Source: Dipetalonema caudispina
Lineage: Eukaryota; Nematoda; Chromadorea; Rhabditida; Onchocercidae
Reading direction: 5' to 3'
NCBI GenBank assembly: GCA_013365325.1
Contig: JABVXV010000030.1
Location: forward strand, 351,334-415,333
DNA: 64,000 bases
The notes beneath the pieces are model-generated. The model saw only the letters and a program-made list of their open reading frames with translations. It did no database searches and was not told the origin of the DNA. Shown here piece by piece: positions 1-14,400 of this stretch; position 1 is the stretch's first letter; every line of letters begins with the position of its first letter. The translations under genes were made by a program, and so were the position numbers.

Positions 1-67
1 TAAAATTTAGTGGGCTAATATTCAATCCAAATATTAAAGTAGCCCAAAATTTTCAAAGGTTGCATAC

Positions 68-3000
68 CTGCTTAGTTTATCAATAGCAATATTTATGAGT
101 CCAGCTTTCCGAGCAGCACGCGCTATCATTAGTTGCGAATTAGCTGCTGAATAGAAAGGAAGTAAACCCTGTTGAAACTGACTCGACTGATTCTGGAATA
201 AGCTTTTCTGGAATGTTTTAAAACTGCTCTATTAAAAAACCATACATGACGTGAAGGAAATTTTTTTCTTTCATATTCTACTGCAACAAAACCTAAGACC
301 ACTTATCTTTTTCTAGTTTCCTTTTTTCTCCTATTCTCTATTTCACCCCTACATCTTTCCAATCACTCTTTTCTCGATTTTTTCCTGTATTCTTACACTA
401 TTTCTTCACTCCTTCTAAATTTTTGTTGATTTCTTTTGCTTCTAAACTACAATTACTCCCCCTATGACGGAACTCATTCCCTACCATAAAGTAGGAATTT
501 AGAGTCAGGGAAATATTCTCGTCGTAAATTCCACCTCTTATTATTATTGTTTGCTCCAATTATTATTATCACCACTGAATTTTTTTGTTTCCTTGCATTC
601 TACTTTACATTATTTATGTCCATTCATTTTTTAGTACTCTGTTTCTTCATATTATCTGTTTCTACCTTCTGTATATGAGTAGTGTTCAGCTGGTCCATTC
701 GAAACTCACTATTTAAAATTTGTTCTTTTTCTAGTATCCGAAATTACGAAAAAATATGGATCAGCAAAATACACAATAAACTCAAAAAAAATTACGAAAA
801 CGATAAGCAATGAACAAACCCCTTCCATCTGTTGAAGAAGCCTGATGGCGGTATTGTAATGGTGAATGCGCCACTGGTGAATGTCAGCCCAAAATGACAA
901 TGGATCTGACAAAGCATAAGATCGGCTCCTGGAAGCTTTATGTTTCTCAGTAGAAACAAAAGTTCAGCTTTACGTGCTGTTGATTTCTACATATATTAAA
1001 TTTAGTCACCAATAACACATTCGTTATAAAACAGCTCTACTTGGGCGGTATTGGTCAGTGATAAAAACCAAACAACTGGGTTTTTAAAATATCTATGAAA
1101 GGTACCAACTGACCTCCATGCTTTTACTACCGATTTGACATCGCCAATTGGATTTGATGGTAGTGATACTTGACCACTAACTTCTGGATGATTCGTGAGT
1201 ACACTGGCTTCCTGAACCTCCTGAATGAGATTCGAAGCCTGAAAAATGAAAGCGGATTCCTTCCTATTATCAAAAGTAATTCAAATATGTAAGAATCATT
1301 TTGGACTGAAGAAAATATTTTGAACTTCATATCAATATGCATATGGCTTTGTCAGTTACAAAATAAGCACAGTGATTGCGATAAAACTGGTGTGTGATCA
1401 AATATTAAGCAAAATCAAAGACCTATTTATTCAGAACTCAAATCGGAACTGTATGATCATTTATTCAGCATCCTTTGACCAATTATCAATGAAAGAAAAT
1501 TATTGGATAACGGTTAATTACCTGAAGTATGCTAACATGGCTCAAAGAAACGATGTCTGGTAATCGTTTCCATTCCATGATTAAATCATCTCTTGCTGCT
1601 TCCAGTTCTCTGTTGATCCGAACATGTAGTAAGTCAGTAGCTCTATCTTCTTGCATGGGATGATGATTCTACAACAAAAACAAGTGTCAAATAATAAAGT
1701 ATAGATGTGAATACAGCTGAAACTGCAGGTTTTGATATGAAACCATGAACAGTGGATATAGCAGCAAGTTAAGCATATATGTTGCAATCCGAGTAACTTG
1801 TAAACCAAAAAAAATCCTCAAGTTCACAATTTTCTTTCGATTCTATTTCGTAATTACTCATTTAGCATTTTATGTGAACACAATAACTTCCATACAATCA
1901 ATGCAATGCCATTCCTACTCAGTACGCAACGACAAGGTGAATAATCAGCATCAGCTAGTAGAGTAAAGCTCATGATGTCAACCGTTTAAAGATTTTAATT
2001 TACCAACAGCCATGTGTCAGTTTAGTGCTGGAATAATACATCTAAATTATTGGATAAATAAATTGATGTATGTAGAAGACAATCAGTATTTTTCTATCAT
2101 AACATTTTCAAAAGTGAGACGCTATTAAAAAACTGAACAATGAATATTCAGAAATGGTCAAAAAAGTTGTAGGGATACAGTAAGATCATGAGACGCCAAA
2201 TTACCAAAACTGAAATGATGTATCTGCAACTATCAGTTTAACTGAAGTAAATACTCACCATGAGCATAGCTTTGTAAAGATAATATTTATAATATAAGTC
2301 TGGTTGTGTGCAGCCTTCCAACTGAGTAAGAGTAACTCGAAGCAAGTTCCAGTCATTAAGATGCCAAGCTGCATCCGCAACAGTACCGAGACCGTACACA
2401 GCAGGTGTATTACCAAACTGTAATAAAGCGTTCCATTCACCAAGTTCACGTTCGCAACTGAAAAATTGTAGGCCTTATTAACAAATATGAGAAACTGTTA
2501 CAAATTTGATTACAAGTGAAATATAGTGTAACTATATATCAGTACGATGTACTGGCAAATATCAGGTGGCAGTAAGTATAAATGCAAGACACGAATAAGT
2601 GCCAGTCTGAGATGCTTATCAACAAATTTATTTGCTATAATTTCATTAGCTGATTACGTATTCAACAGGAATCATAAAGTAACTTTGTTAAAAATGTCCA
2701 ATTGGCAATGTAAAATAAGTCGTATGGGAGACGTGAGCTAAGAACTATCACAATAAATATGATCGTTTTACACGCAGCGAACTTCTCTTTTCAAATCCCA
2801 TGGAAGTTTCTGATAAAAGCAAACAATGGCTAAGTCATCAGGCTTCACACAGTGATTGATTTCTGATTGAACTGACAACTTAAAAATCGTGCTTACAATA
2901 ACGTTAAATACCAAAATCTGCTTAAAATCTAAAACTTTCTGTGCATCCTACACAATGAAATACAATACGCATCCACAGAACTTGTTTGGTTACTTTGTGT

Positions 3001-5493
3001 TTTGAAAAATTTAAAGCTAACTCAGTCCATAATTTGTGCCATTCGCGTAGCTCAAATCCCAGTGCAGGCGTTACGTCTAATTGCCTGCTACCACCACTAG
3101 GAGCAATTACACGTTCATTGACGGCTTCAATGGACTTCCTTAAAATCTCTTCTGCTCGCACATAATCACCTTTAAAGTTTTATTAGTACAAAAGAGAAAA
3201 AATGTTATAGTATCCCAAAAATATTTTTGATGCTCTCCATTAAAAATCATTATTTTAAAACACCGAATAACTAATAATCGCGAGAGAGCTGGAAGAGTTA
3301 TCAGAAGTATCTTATTATTAACGGCAAAACATTGTATGCAACACACAAAACATGATGATACATATACTTTCCATTAAGGCCTTAACTGCTAGCGCTTAAA
3401 CCAGTTTGTTTTATTTCTTCTATCCTTAACGAGCAACAATGGGAGACACATTTTTCATATTCCTGATTTTTCAAAGACCACAACTTAGGATACCCCACAC
3501 CTAGAAAAATCGTGTGGCGATGCAGCACCCGAAAACAACATCAATATAACATAGAAATCCGAACCTTCGTTGTAATATTCAATAGCTTTCGAAGTTTCTT
3601 CAAAATAAGCACGACGCTTCCAGATTGCCTGGTACTGGTCAAATTCGGATAATTTCGAATATAAGAGAATCAGGTTATTCAGCGTTATCTAAATTAAATA
3701 GAAAAAAGAAAACAGTAGACTGCAGAAAAATCTTCGAGTTATTTGAAAGTTCCCAAAAGACAAGTGATAACTCTCCAGACCACATACCAATTGCATATTT
3801 ATGGGTGCTGGTTGTAAAATTTGAAGCAATAATGGGTTGTTCGTGAATGCCGGAATTTTCGTTGCCTCTTCTTCAAGCATCATCAACCCACGGTGCCACG
3901 CATGATGCCTCATTGAAATATACTAAAATTGTACATCGCATCATAATGAGAATAATTTCTCCCAAAAAAAATTTTGTGCAAATCTACTCATTTAATTTGG
4001 GGACTTTCTGTCCGATCCGAAAACAAATCCGAAATCTCAGCCATTTCGGTTAGTGACATGAATGATAATAAGATCCTAATTTCCTTAGTTATGAATGGAA
4101 AAAGGCCCGATTTTTCAAACATATTAGTTTTTGAAAATTTCTTTCAAATCATATACCATAAGTACACTTGGGTGAATTGGAATAGGAGGTTGACAACGAC
4201 AAACGGCTTCCAGAAAAGTAGCAACTGCTGAGTGAGGAAGATCTCTTTGTACAAGATGACATCCAGATGAGAGGAATGGTATCATTTCCGCACTAAGAAT
4301 AGTCTGTTTAAATTCTTGCAGACTTGACCATAATGAAGAGAACAATTTTATCCAAATTTTCGACGCTAAGTCATTACCTGTAATCCATGAATTTGGTAAG
4401 CTCGGTTCCTTAAATTATTGGTGAAATCGACAGCTGCTATTATTTTCAAAACCGACACAAAACATGGTTGGGTAAACTACTTAACTGTATTCTGCAAAGT
4501 CTTTATAATGGGAAAGAATACTATAGTGTCAAAAATAGACTAAAAAAATTTTTTTAAAAATTATGGTGCAGGAGAGTTTTAAAATTAAGGAGTTCAGGAG
4601 AAAGGTTAAAAGTCAACATACTACTGTGAACAAGTTCCAAATAACTCGGAAGGATGTCAGTGATTTGAAATTTGGCAGCCATTTCAAACAACTGGACCTG
4701 CTGCTCGACAATTAAAGTGGTTTGTAGATCCTGTGTACTTGCGGTACTACAAATCGGTATACTTACTTCTAAAAAACAGAAGTAAAAATAACTTTCTCGC
4801 AATGAAATAATTACCAAAATTACTGGTAGATTAACATTCAAATACGTTTAAGAACAAAGTAGACTGAATTTATGAGAGAACAGAATTACAATTTCCGTCG
4901 TATCTCTTTTAAAAAGATAAATACGCAATTAATTTGTCACAATACACTTATAATATTTTAAAAACCTGTTAGTATCTGAGTTCCAGAAGTCTCTGTAAAA
5001 TCGTCTCGCTTGCTTTCAGTTGTATCCATTGTCCACGATACGAAGTCATCATCGTCACATGATTCTGGATGATCTCGATGCAATGTTTTTAGATCAAGCA
5101 TTTTTTCAAATGTATGCCATAACGTGCAACAATTCAATACTAATGTTTGCTGCATTTTTGCGCGTTTCTTGTCCTTCTGTTCGTCCATTATTAATGACAG
5201 CAAAAGCTAAACGAAGGATTTCTAATAGACAATAACGAAATTTAAAATTTCCAATAAATTTCTTTCGTATGAATGTTCAAATATCACAAAAAAAAATCAT
5301 AGTATAATATGATTAAATGTTCTGGCTAAGAAATGTATTAGAAAAAGCTCACATTGATGCAATGTTTGATCCAAAAGTGCTGCTGCATATCAGCCCAATT
5401 CTGTGATGTAATGATGTGATATAATCGGTCACAAATATTTTTTGGTACTTGGGCATCGAATAACTTGAAAAAGCGAGAACGCAATGATTCATC
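68..5493 (-). other. trr-1: trr-1 exons 58-69 (into the FAT domain)
   Basis: Exons: 5493-5353, 5206-4966, 4768-4622, 4377-4157, 3920-3788, 3688-3565, 3169-3022, 2457-2259, 1668-1522, 1238-1114, 928-820, 207-68. Anchors: ITSQNWADMQQHFWIKHCI, FLSSGCHLVQRDLPHSAV, CRCQPPIPIHPSVLM, YQAIWKRRAYFEETSKAIEY, GDYVRAEEILRKSIEAVNER, CERELGEWNALLQFG, SFWADIHQWRIHHYN and LINIAIDKLSR. Exon 5206-4966 has a Lys/Arg then Asp-rich insert (DHPESCDDDDFVSW). Exon 3920-3788 carries an apparent one-base frame error. The last exon ends with a normal GTATGC donor at 67, so the gene continues to the left. Confidence 0.78.
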
Positions 5494-8400
5494 CTGCAAT
5501 CAAAACTAAGAACGCATTAAGGAATCAACCGAAACAACACTGTATAGAAAAAAACCTGTCAGGTTCAACTGACTCAGATTTGCACAATATAACGAATATT
5601 TTCAACGAAAACATTGTCTAATAACACAAATTTAAACATGAAAAACTGAAAATCAGTGGGAAAAAAAGAAATTTGCTATGTAACCATCCAAAGTTTGATT
5701 TCCAAGAAATTTAACAATGCTCACCTGAGCACAAAGTCCCCAGTGAAAAGCACTATTAAGTTTTGCTAATGTTTCGCTGGTTCGTAGATGCGCAGTTTCA
5801 TAAACGTAAAGGACTGTTTCAAGTAACGTCTTTAGTAAGTCTCCTGATTTTTCATGACGTTTATGTGCTTCCATTGTTTGCACCAGTCTTATTAAAAGGG
5901 GAACACCTTGATTCAGCTGCCGCTAAAAATACATAATTGCAACTTCCTCCTGAAGAGTTTACGGTTAATGTACTACAACGAAAAACTGTGTACCATAATC
6001 AAATCTCCGGTATTTTCTTTTGAAATTAAAGTGAGTTTGAAACATCGGCGACTCCACCTAATGAGTTACCCCCTTAGAGAAATAAATCCAGCAAAAATAG
6101 CCACAAACTAAAAATTAAGATAAACAAACCTCATCACCATTGCGTACCATAATGTCAACGACACGAATAACAATGTCAAGAACACGATCGAATGGAGTCT
6201 TATCTATGAGTGGTGTTAAAATACACTGCCCAATATTGCGCCGTGCTTCGGGTGGTATTGCATGAATACGAGGTCGAAGAAGTTCTAGTGAAAAAATTAT
6301 TAACTCAGTCAGCGCATGTCCTGAAACATATATTTTATTGATTTTTACATTATAAAAAAGTGTAAAATCACAGGATACTGGAGAAAAACCGTGATTAGAT
6401 CCAAATTACAGAGATATTCCAGGAATAAAACTTATATATTATTTTTGCAGACGAACAGATATTATTATATATATATATATATACAGATAACAGATGATCA
6501 AAATTACCATTTAATGTCATAATTTTGTTCAGAAGTGGTGGGTCAAACTACTGTTCGATAAACTCAGAAAAAAGGTAAAAATAACAGGCCTTTATTTTCA
6601 GTACACGAAGAGACGTGTTCTCGAACAAGTTTTTGGACAGCTTTCGTGAATGAACTCAAACACATTGTATCAACGTAAGCCGGTTGAACAACGCATATAG
6701 TGCGCAACAAATGGATTGTTGCGAATACACCAGTCATTGGCTGACTTTGTCCTCTAAAATCGAGTTTATTGGTCCTTAGCATTCCTTCACTGACAGAACT
6801 TTTTTTATCATTCGTATCCCATGTATTGGATAAAAAATTATTGAAAATCAATGACAGAAAAGATATTCCGTATATCTAATTATTTAAAATTATAAGAAAG
6901 ATCATCAAGTATTACATACGTATCGGGTTTTCTTAAATGCTTCAAAATGCCTCCAGTCTCAAGAAAAATTGCAAAAAAGAAAAGTCAGAAAGTTTAATAT
7001 ACGAAGCTTACTTCTCATAATTAGTGAATGTGTCGTTAATGAATTTTGTAACAAATTGGTTGATTGTTTCCAATTCATCCAATCCTTCCGGCGAGCACTT
7101 TGTTTTCTCGAACAATTTAGAAATAAGTTGACAGAGACTTCGCATTACCTTAAGTTAAGTTCAAAATAGCTTCTAGAATCTCTCATAATTATAAAAATCC
7201 ATGAATGTAACGGAAAAACATTAATTTGTGTCAAGGAAAAATGCCGAGAATTACCAATTCATTCAAGAAAAGCTGCAAATATATTTATTAAACTCATGAA
7301 ACTTACAGCGTTGTCTTGGCAATTTAAACAGGCAACAATTCCGCGCTGCAACATTTTCACGTTTGCAACAATAACTTCTTGCGGCTGAAAATTTTCTTCT
7401 GCAGTATATCATATATGGTTGGTTATTTCGAAGTTTTATTTATTCAATATTAGAGTCAATATTTGCCTTTCGGCATTAAGTTAAAACATGGAAAAGTGTA
7501 CAAAACTCAACAATTATTGCACCTTAGTATGTTATCGTCCCGTCATGCCTTTTCACAAATTACAAACACAGAGTTCGAAAAATACAATTCCAAGTGTTTG
7601 GAGAAAAAGTTCATTATTCACTCATACATGAGTTCTATTTTCTAAAAAAATTATCTAGCAAAGAGCTTTTACTAACCAAAATAACGACAAGATGTGTGAT
7701 AATATCTAGTGATGTATGCAGCTGTGAGAAATGGTGAGCAACTGTAGTTTGCTCCCGAAATTGTTGGGTTACAGCCTCTGCAGCGACAGTCAATTGTTTC
7801 TCCAACCTATAAATATATTGAAAATTCACCTTGTCTTCTCTATCCATGATTGCTATTCTATTGTTAAAATGTTAAGAAATCTATTACTGGACAGTGTTTA
7901 GAAAAAAATCTTCCTGGAACGATGTAATATATGAACAGTAAGGAATAACCTGTTCAGGCATATTATGTCACTATTTCTGTCGAAAATTTCAACAAACTTT
8001 CGTGACAAACAAAATTTTTGTTTATTTTTTTTGACAAAATTTTTAATGCATGGAATTCTGCAATTATTTTAAGTAATCTCTCATTTACCAAGAGAGTCTG
8101 AGATTAGCGGTAAGACCCCAGAGGTTGCTTTTCAGACAGGCTCGCAATAAGCCTAAGCATCGTTTGCATAACTGTTCCATTGCTACAGCATGTTGAGTTG
8201 GATTCTGCGTAAGATTCTGTAATTTTCATATCTCTTACTTTAACGTAATCAGACATGTAGTTGAATACTTTCCGGGATTTCTCCGAAGTATATAAATTAG
8301 ATGTTTTCCAAAAGTTTTTCTTCAACAAATATATAAACTGACCGCGTCAGGTATTGCAGACGATAATTTTACAAGCATATTGACGACATGGTCCACGTGT

Positions 8401-11400
8401 ACTTTTTCGATCGGTCGGTGTATCTAAAATCAGCAATTCATATCCACTTGCCAGAATTCCTCATTATTACCAGCATGTAAAAAATAGAACTTAACTTTTT
8501 GCAATTACAGTTATGTCCAATAGTGAAAAAGTGCAAAACGCTCGACTAATTATAATTTTTTCTTTCACTCGCATCTTTTCAGTGGTAAAAATAGCCAAAT
8601 CTACAACGCATACATTTTCTAACTCCTTGTTTTGCATTTGAGATAAACCCGAGGATGAAGGTTGCTGATGTCCTGAAGAACTTCCTGCTGCCTCAGTTTG
8701 TAATTGTTTACTAGATTCAGATCCTTTCTCCTGAAATTAGTTTCTTGAACAGTATTTCGAAAATCAAAAGTTCCTAGCTCTTGTCTTTCAACAATTCCTA
8801 GAAAACAGGACATCAAAGAGCTCAAGATTACAACTGCAAGCATTAGTTTAGTTAAATACGTCAGAATCAGTTTATGTCATCTATTTTATATGCTGCAAAA
8901 TTGTTTTAAAATTTCCATACAAAATAGTTTCAATAAAACCATTATTTCGGCCCATTCGTGAGCGGTAAAAAATTAAAATGAATTGTACCAATTCTTCCGT
9001 TTGCTTTAATCGCCACTGCTCCCATTTGATGACCATTTCGCATACATCAATTGCAGTTCGTCGATTTTCTAACGTGCCTTGTGCTAGCATCAAACGTTGA
9101 ACTCCATTCAATATAACTTGAAGCATTTGGTGACGCACATTGTAGTAGACCTTATAATGACGAACTATCATTGACCTACAAGAAATAATTTTTTCCTTTT
9201 ATCCAAAAATATGAGATTAAATTTCAGATTCATCAAAACTGAGTTTTGATACGAAAAACTTACAAACAATGATAAATTTGTGAAACATTATGGCCCTCTT
9301 CAACAATAGTTTTCTTAACGACGGTCATCAATTGTTTGTGACCATCATCCATACGTAGTGGCACAGATGGGGTTAATATATCAAGTGAACGTTTAATAAT
9401 GTCCTTCGGATCACTCAGTGTTGCTTTCAGTAGACTTAGAAAAACCTGCAGAAGAGCAATAATGAAAGGACATGCTACCACGTCGAAGATCGCTTGACTT
9501 TGAAATCTTGTATCATATAAAGTAAGCCTGCACTCTGTGACATGTATGAAGCGTAATAAATAGTGAAATCTTTTCTCTTCATCCAGTGCAACTACAGATT
9601 TAATAATAAATTAAAAGATAAAACGTAGAAAAGATAAGAGAACCAAAAAAAAGTAACAAAACCTGCAAAACGATCTTTCGATTAATGTTAAATTGATTGA
9701 TAATATTAGCAATTAGCAAATGACCCATATATTTCATCGTTTGATCCTGAGGTGTCGATGACAAACATGGCCAACCCAAAAGCATTAAAATGCGCAGACG
9801 ATTGCCCTGCTTCCTGCAGTCTCTGTCATAACAACAAACGATTGAGTCAGTTTTACACCTTTTTTGAAAAATTTTACTACCTCGTTATCTCTGCTAGCAT
9901 AACGACATATTTAAGAAAGAAGAAATTTTCCGAAATGGTAAAATCCCTAACAATCAAAATCAAATGACTGAATGAAACACAAACTTTTGTGAGAAATCGT
10001 GTATGTGAGTTGGGCAGTTGCTGACAAACAAACATCCTAAATGGAATAGTTGAATGAGCATTGCATCACTTATATGAAATCTATTTCGATCGAGCACTTT
10101 TTGGCAGACCAATGAAATCAGATTGTTATCATCCACGTCGTCTGGCTTTGCTGGTGTACCAACCACCTACAAAAGAGAATCCTTTGTTATTTGTTATGAC
10201 AGAAGGATAAAAATTTCCTGAGGCGTAAAAAAAAGTATTTCTCATCCGTAAGCAAAAACTAGCATCAAGTATCATATCTGTCCGGAGTGTATTAGTACAA
10301 AATCTATATCGGTTTGTCACTTTAGGCAATTTAATCAAAAAGAACGTTTGCTTCTTAGATCGAAGTAGTAAGGCTGAAATTTCTATTTATGTAGAAAGCA
10401 AAAACTCAACCAAGTAAAGCAAATACAATAAGTTCAACAATTAAATGATAAATTATCGTTCACCAACCACATCAACATCGTAACGTTCGAATGCATAATG
10501 TAATGACGGGATGACAACATACTGAAGCATTTTAACAACATTCAAATCATGGGCTGTAGCCGAATCTTTTTCAAACATTGCAACTATTCGCTTCAGTGCA
10601 TTCTGTCGCCATTCAATAGGATATTTCTGTAATTACGGAAAACTTACATATCGTAAATAAAAACAAGTGAAAAATTTTTTGAAGCAAGATAAAATAGTAA
10701 AATCACAAAAACAGAAAAAAGTAAAACTAGATATCATTTTCGTTTCTCGTGATTCCTATAATCTTTTTAACGTTTTTATGAAAAAAATTTTCCTTGTAAA
10801 GATCAGATTCATTTGGTGCGAAGTAGCGCCAGTAACATTCGTAATTCAAGGTCGATGACTTCTCAAGTATTTTAAAAGAAAAACAACTACCAGTACCTCC
10901 ATGTCACTAGTACGTTTCAAGCGTAATTAAATAACTAGATATTTTAATAAATCTAAATTTCACATCTCAAGTTTAATAACAAACTGGACTGGAACAGGTT
11001 ACCGGAATAATTTCCTTTTCGATAAACAATCTTACAAAAGTGAAATCACCAATGTAATTATTCGTAAACACATGACAAAGGTCGAAGAGAATATCAATAC
11101 GATCGATGTTGGCTCTGAATGATGACAGATAAAAATACAGACTGATAAACTTCACCAATTTTGAACAATAAATTCAACTCAGAAAGAGCATAAAATTAAA
11201 TAATCAAAGTGTGGAAATGATTTCAAGAATTACTTGAAATAACGCAACATAATCAAAGCTGCCAGCTTAGGAACATCATAACGCGGCCCTTCCAAATAGT
11301 CCTGAAAAAGTTGATACTCAGTTCTCTGATCAAATGAAGAAGGAGTAACTTGAATTTTTGTTGCTGCAACTGCTCAATACAAAAGGATCTTTTTTGATTT

Positions 11401-14400
11401 CTGGCTAAAATTATACTATTTTCCTGCATCTTTGGATTAGGACATGTCTGAATGTATTAATAATCTTGTACAGAAGGGTAACCAGAAAAAGGATTTGAAA
11501 AAAAAAAAAAACTAAATAATTGGAGATTCCCAATTTTTGCTTTTTGATAACAGTATTTCTGTATATCGAAGATTTCTTTCGCATAAATTCAACCTAAATG
11601 ATTCGATTAAGACAAAAGTACAAGTGAAATCTGTGTTTATCGCTCACTTTGCAAGTGTACCGAGCGCGGAAATCTTTATCATTCCATAGTGACTGTATAA
11701 TTTTGACAATTTCGCCAGCGCCATTCCCAGCCCAGCTTGAATGACGTTTCCCGATGCTAACAATCAGTTTCATAGTTAACATTTCCATATCATAGATAGA
11801 TAAATCACATTTTGTCCAAGTACCGGTTTCATCCTACGAATGAATATCGCATAAAATTCAAGCAAATAATTCAGTTAAGTACAAACTTCAGATTCAATGC
11901 ACTCAAGCTTTAAGTTATTGAATTCAAAAGAAGAAACACGCATGAACTTTATTTTTGCTATGATTAATTTTTTCCGAAAGACTATACACGACTGTATTCA
12001 TCTGTCGATTGTAAATATTTAGTTACTGATATAAATACAAAATTTAAAACTAATTAACCATTGCCTCTCCTTGTAATAACCGGAGCAAAAAACTATTGTC
12101 TGTCATTAGTTTCTCCTGAACTGCTACTGCTTCCTCATGCTTCACCACGTACTGTAAAGAAATTAGATCAGAAAAGAGAAAAAAATTTTTTTTAAAAAAA
12201 AGAAATCACCTAACTCAGATGCTTCAATTTATGGTTCAAATAATTTTTATACTATCCTATTACTTTTTATTAATTATCAATTTGACGATATAAATTTTTG
12301 CGACATGTCAATTTATAGAAAAATGAACAATCCTCACACTACTTTGACTATTGACTACCACACCTTATGCCTTTTATATCAAATGATTACAAACAGCTGC
12401 AAAAACCTTAAACAGTTCACGATTCCGCTGCTCACAGATGTTGCTGCCTGTAACAAAGAAACGCAGAGTTTCTAATGGAAATCGCGTTAAATATTTCATT
12501 AGCGGATATCGCCAACTTGTGCTGCTCTGCAAAATTACAAGTTATTGATATATTAAAATGAAAAATCAGATGTATCTCCAAGAAACGAAGTTTCAATCAC
12601 TACGGCTTCTTATTTCAACCACTGGAATCAATGCATTATTTACTTCGATTTACAAAAATCTTTTCTAGTCACTTTTTAGTCGTCTCCTCGCCATGCTGTT
12701 CACGGTTGTAAAAAGCTTCTATAATTAAGAATACACATTATATGTGTTCTAGGAAGTTTGAAATACAAAATGAAGCTTAAAGCAAACTGTCATCAGAGAA
12801 TATTCCGCATTTTTTATGGTAGTTTAATAGAACAAGTTTTAATTCCTAACTGGTTACGATCTCCAGCAAATCAAAAAAAACTTTATTCTGCAAACCGGTA
12901 TACGCATAGTGTTAAAATGCTTTGAATTTCGAAAAACAATAAGCATATATAATTTCAAGAATGCGACTAACTACGGTATGCAAAATATTAGGATGAATCG
13001 TGCGATGATTACTACTAGAAATATTTGAAAAATATTACCTCAAAAGAGACAGCTGCTTCCCACTTGCGAACATGTGGTATAACCAAGTGCACAAAACTAG
13101 CATCAGCAAGAGGAAATTCGGCCAAAATCTCCAGTAATATTCTTCCTACTTTAACATCGTTCGCCACAACATCATTTTGACTAGGGTCCGGAAATTTTCG
13201 AAAAGCATCCTGAATTGCTATCATTTTGTAATAATTACTTGTTTTCTAACATCAGTTGCGCTGTTAAAAAAGATTGTTAAATATCATACGACAGTGTTGA
13301 CAAGAATGTCGATTTGTAAAAGATACCAGCATATCGTTACAAAATGTTTCTGGGAAGATATCTGGAAATAATCGCAGGAGGTAAAGCAAACGTAGAACGA
13401 CGTGTTTCTCTAAGCGATTGTCTGATTGAGATAAGACAGTAATCATCGATCCGAGCTCCATTTTAAGTAAATGTGATCGCAATCGATCTACACTCAACGC
13501 CTAGAACAAAGTTTATTAAATTTACAAACGTGTCTTGTCCAGCATAAGAAATTTATCTCACACAACAGAAGAAATAATAAACTGATACATGATAAATCTA
13601 AATAAGAAACAACTTCTTTCAATGCGCTGAATGCAGCATCCTGAATCTCCTCATTTCCTTCCATAAGGCATTTTAAAACCGCTTCGAATATTTGCTTGTG
13701 ATATGAAATCAGTGGGTCATGATCCACTGCCTGCTTTAATTCTCCACAAGATGCAATACAGCATGCTACCAATGCTCCTAAATTTTACAAAAATTCCTTT
13801 TCCAATTTGTGACTGAAAATGAGTATTTGCAACAGAATCTTGAAAAGCCACCAATACTCAGGATATAAAAAGCAACAATATTCAAGGCATAGAAAAAATC
13901 ATAAATTCAGTATAAATTAAAAAATAAAAAAAAAAAAGAGAATTACAAACTTATAGTTGACTGTCGTAAAGCAATGACGCGTGAATTGAATTGCGAACGA
14001 TGCATGACGGCAAGGAATCGCGTTGATGGTTTATAATTTGGTCTGTTCCTTAGTTCTTTTCCAGTAGCATTACAAATCGACAGAAGTCGAGAAACGTAAT
14101 CATTTCCCGGGAATTTGTCCAGCACGAATTCCTGTGGTACTGGTTGGACGGAAAAAATGAAAACAAAGGCATCCTGAAATAAAATACGTATCTCGAAGTT
14201 TGGAAATGATTCATCTTCAACAATCATATTTGTTCATCCTTTCAGAACTAAATAATCTACATAGTCAAAATTATTCTCTTCAGTTAGCAAGTAAAAGTTT
14301 GTTCATAATAAGTATATCTACAATTCACCGCTGCTTAGTGGAGAAACATTCACTTAATGGTATCTTCTGACTAAGAGACGAATTTTCTTTGGATTTTAAG

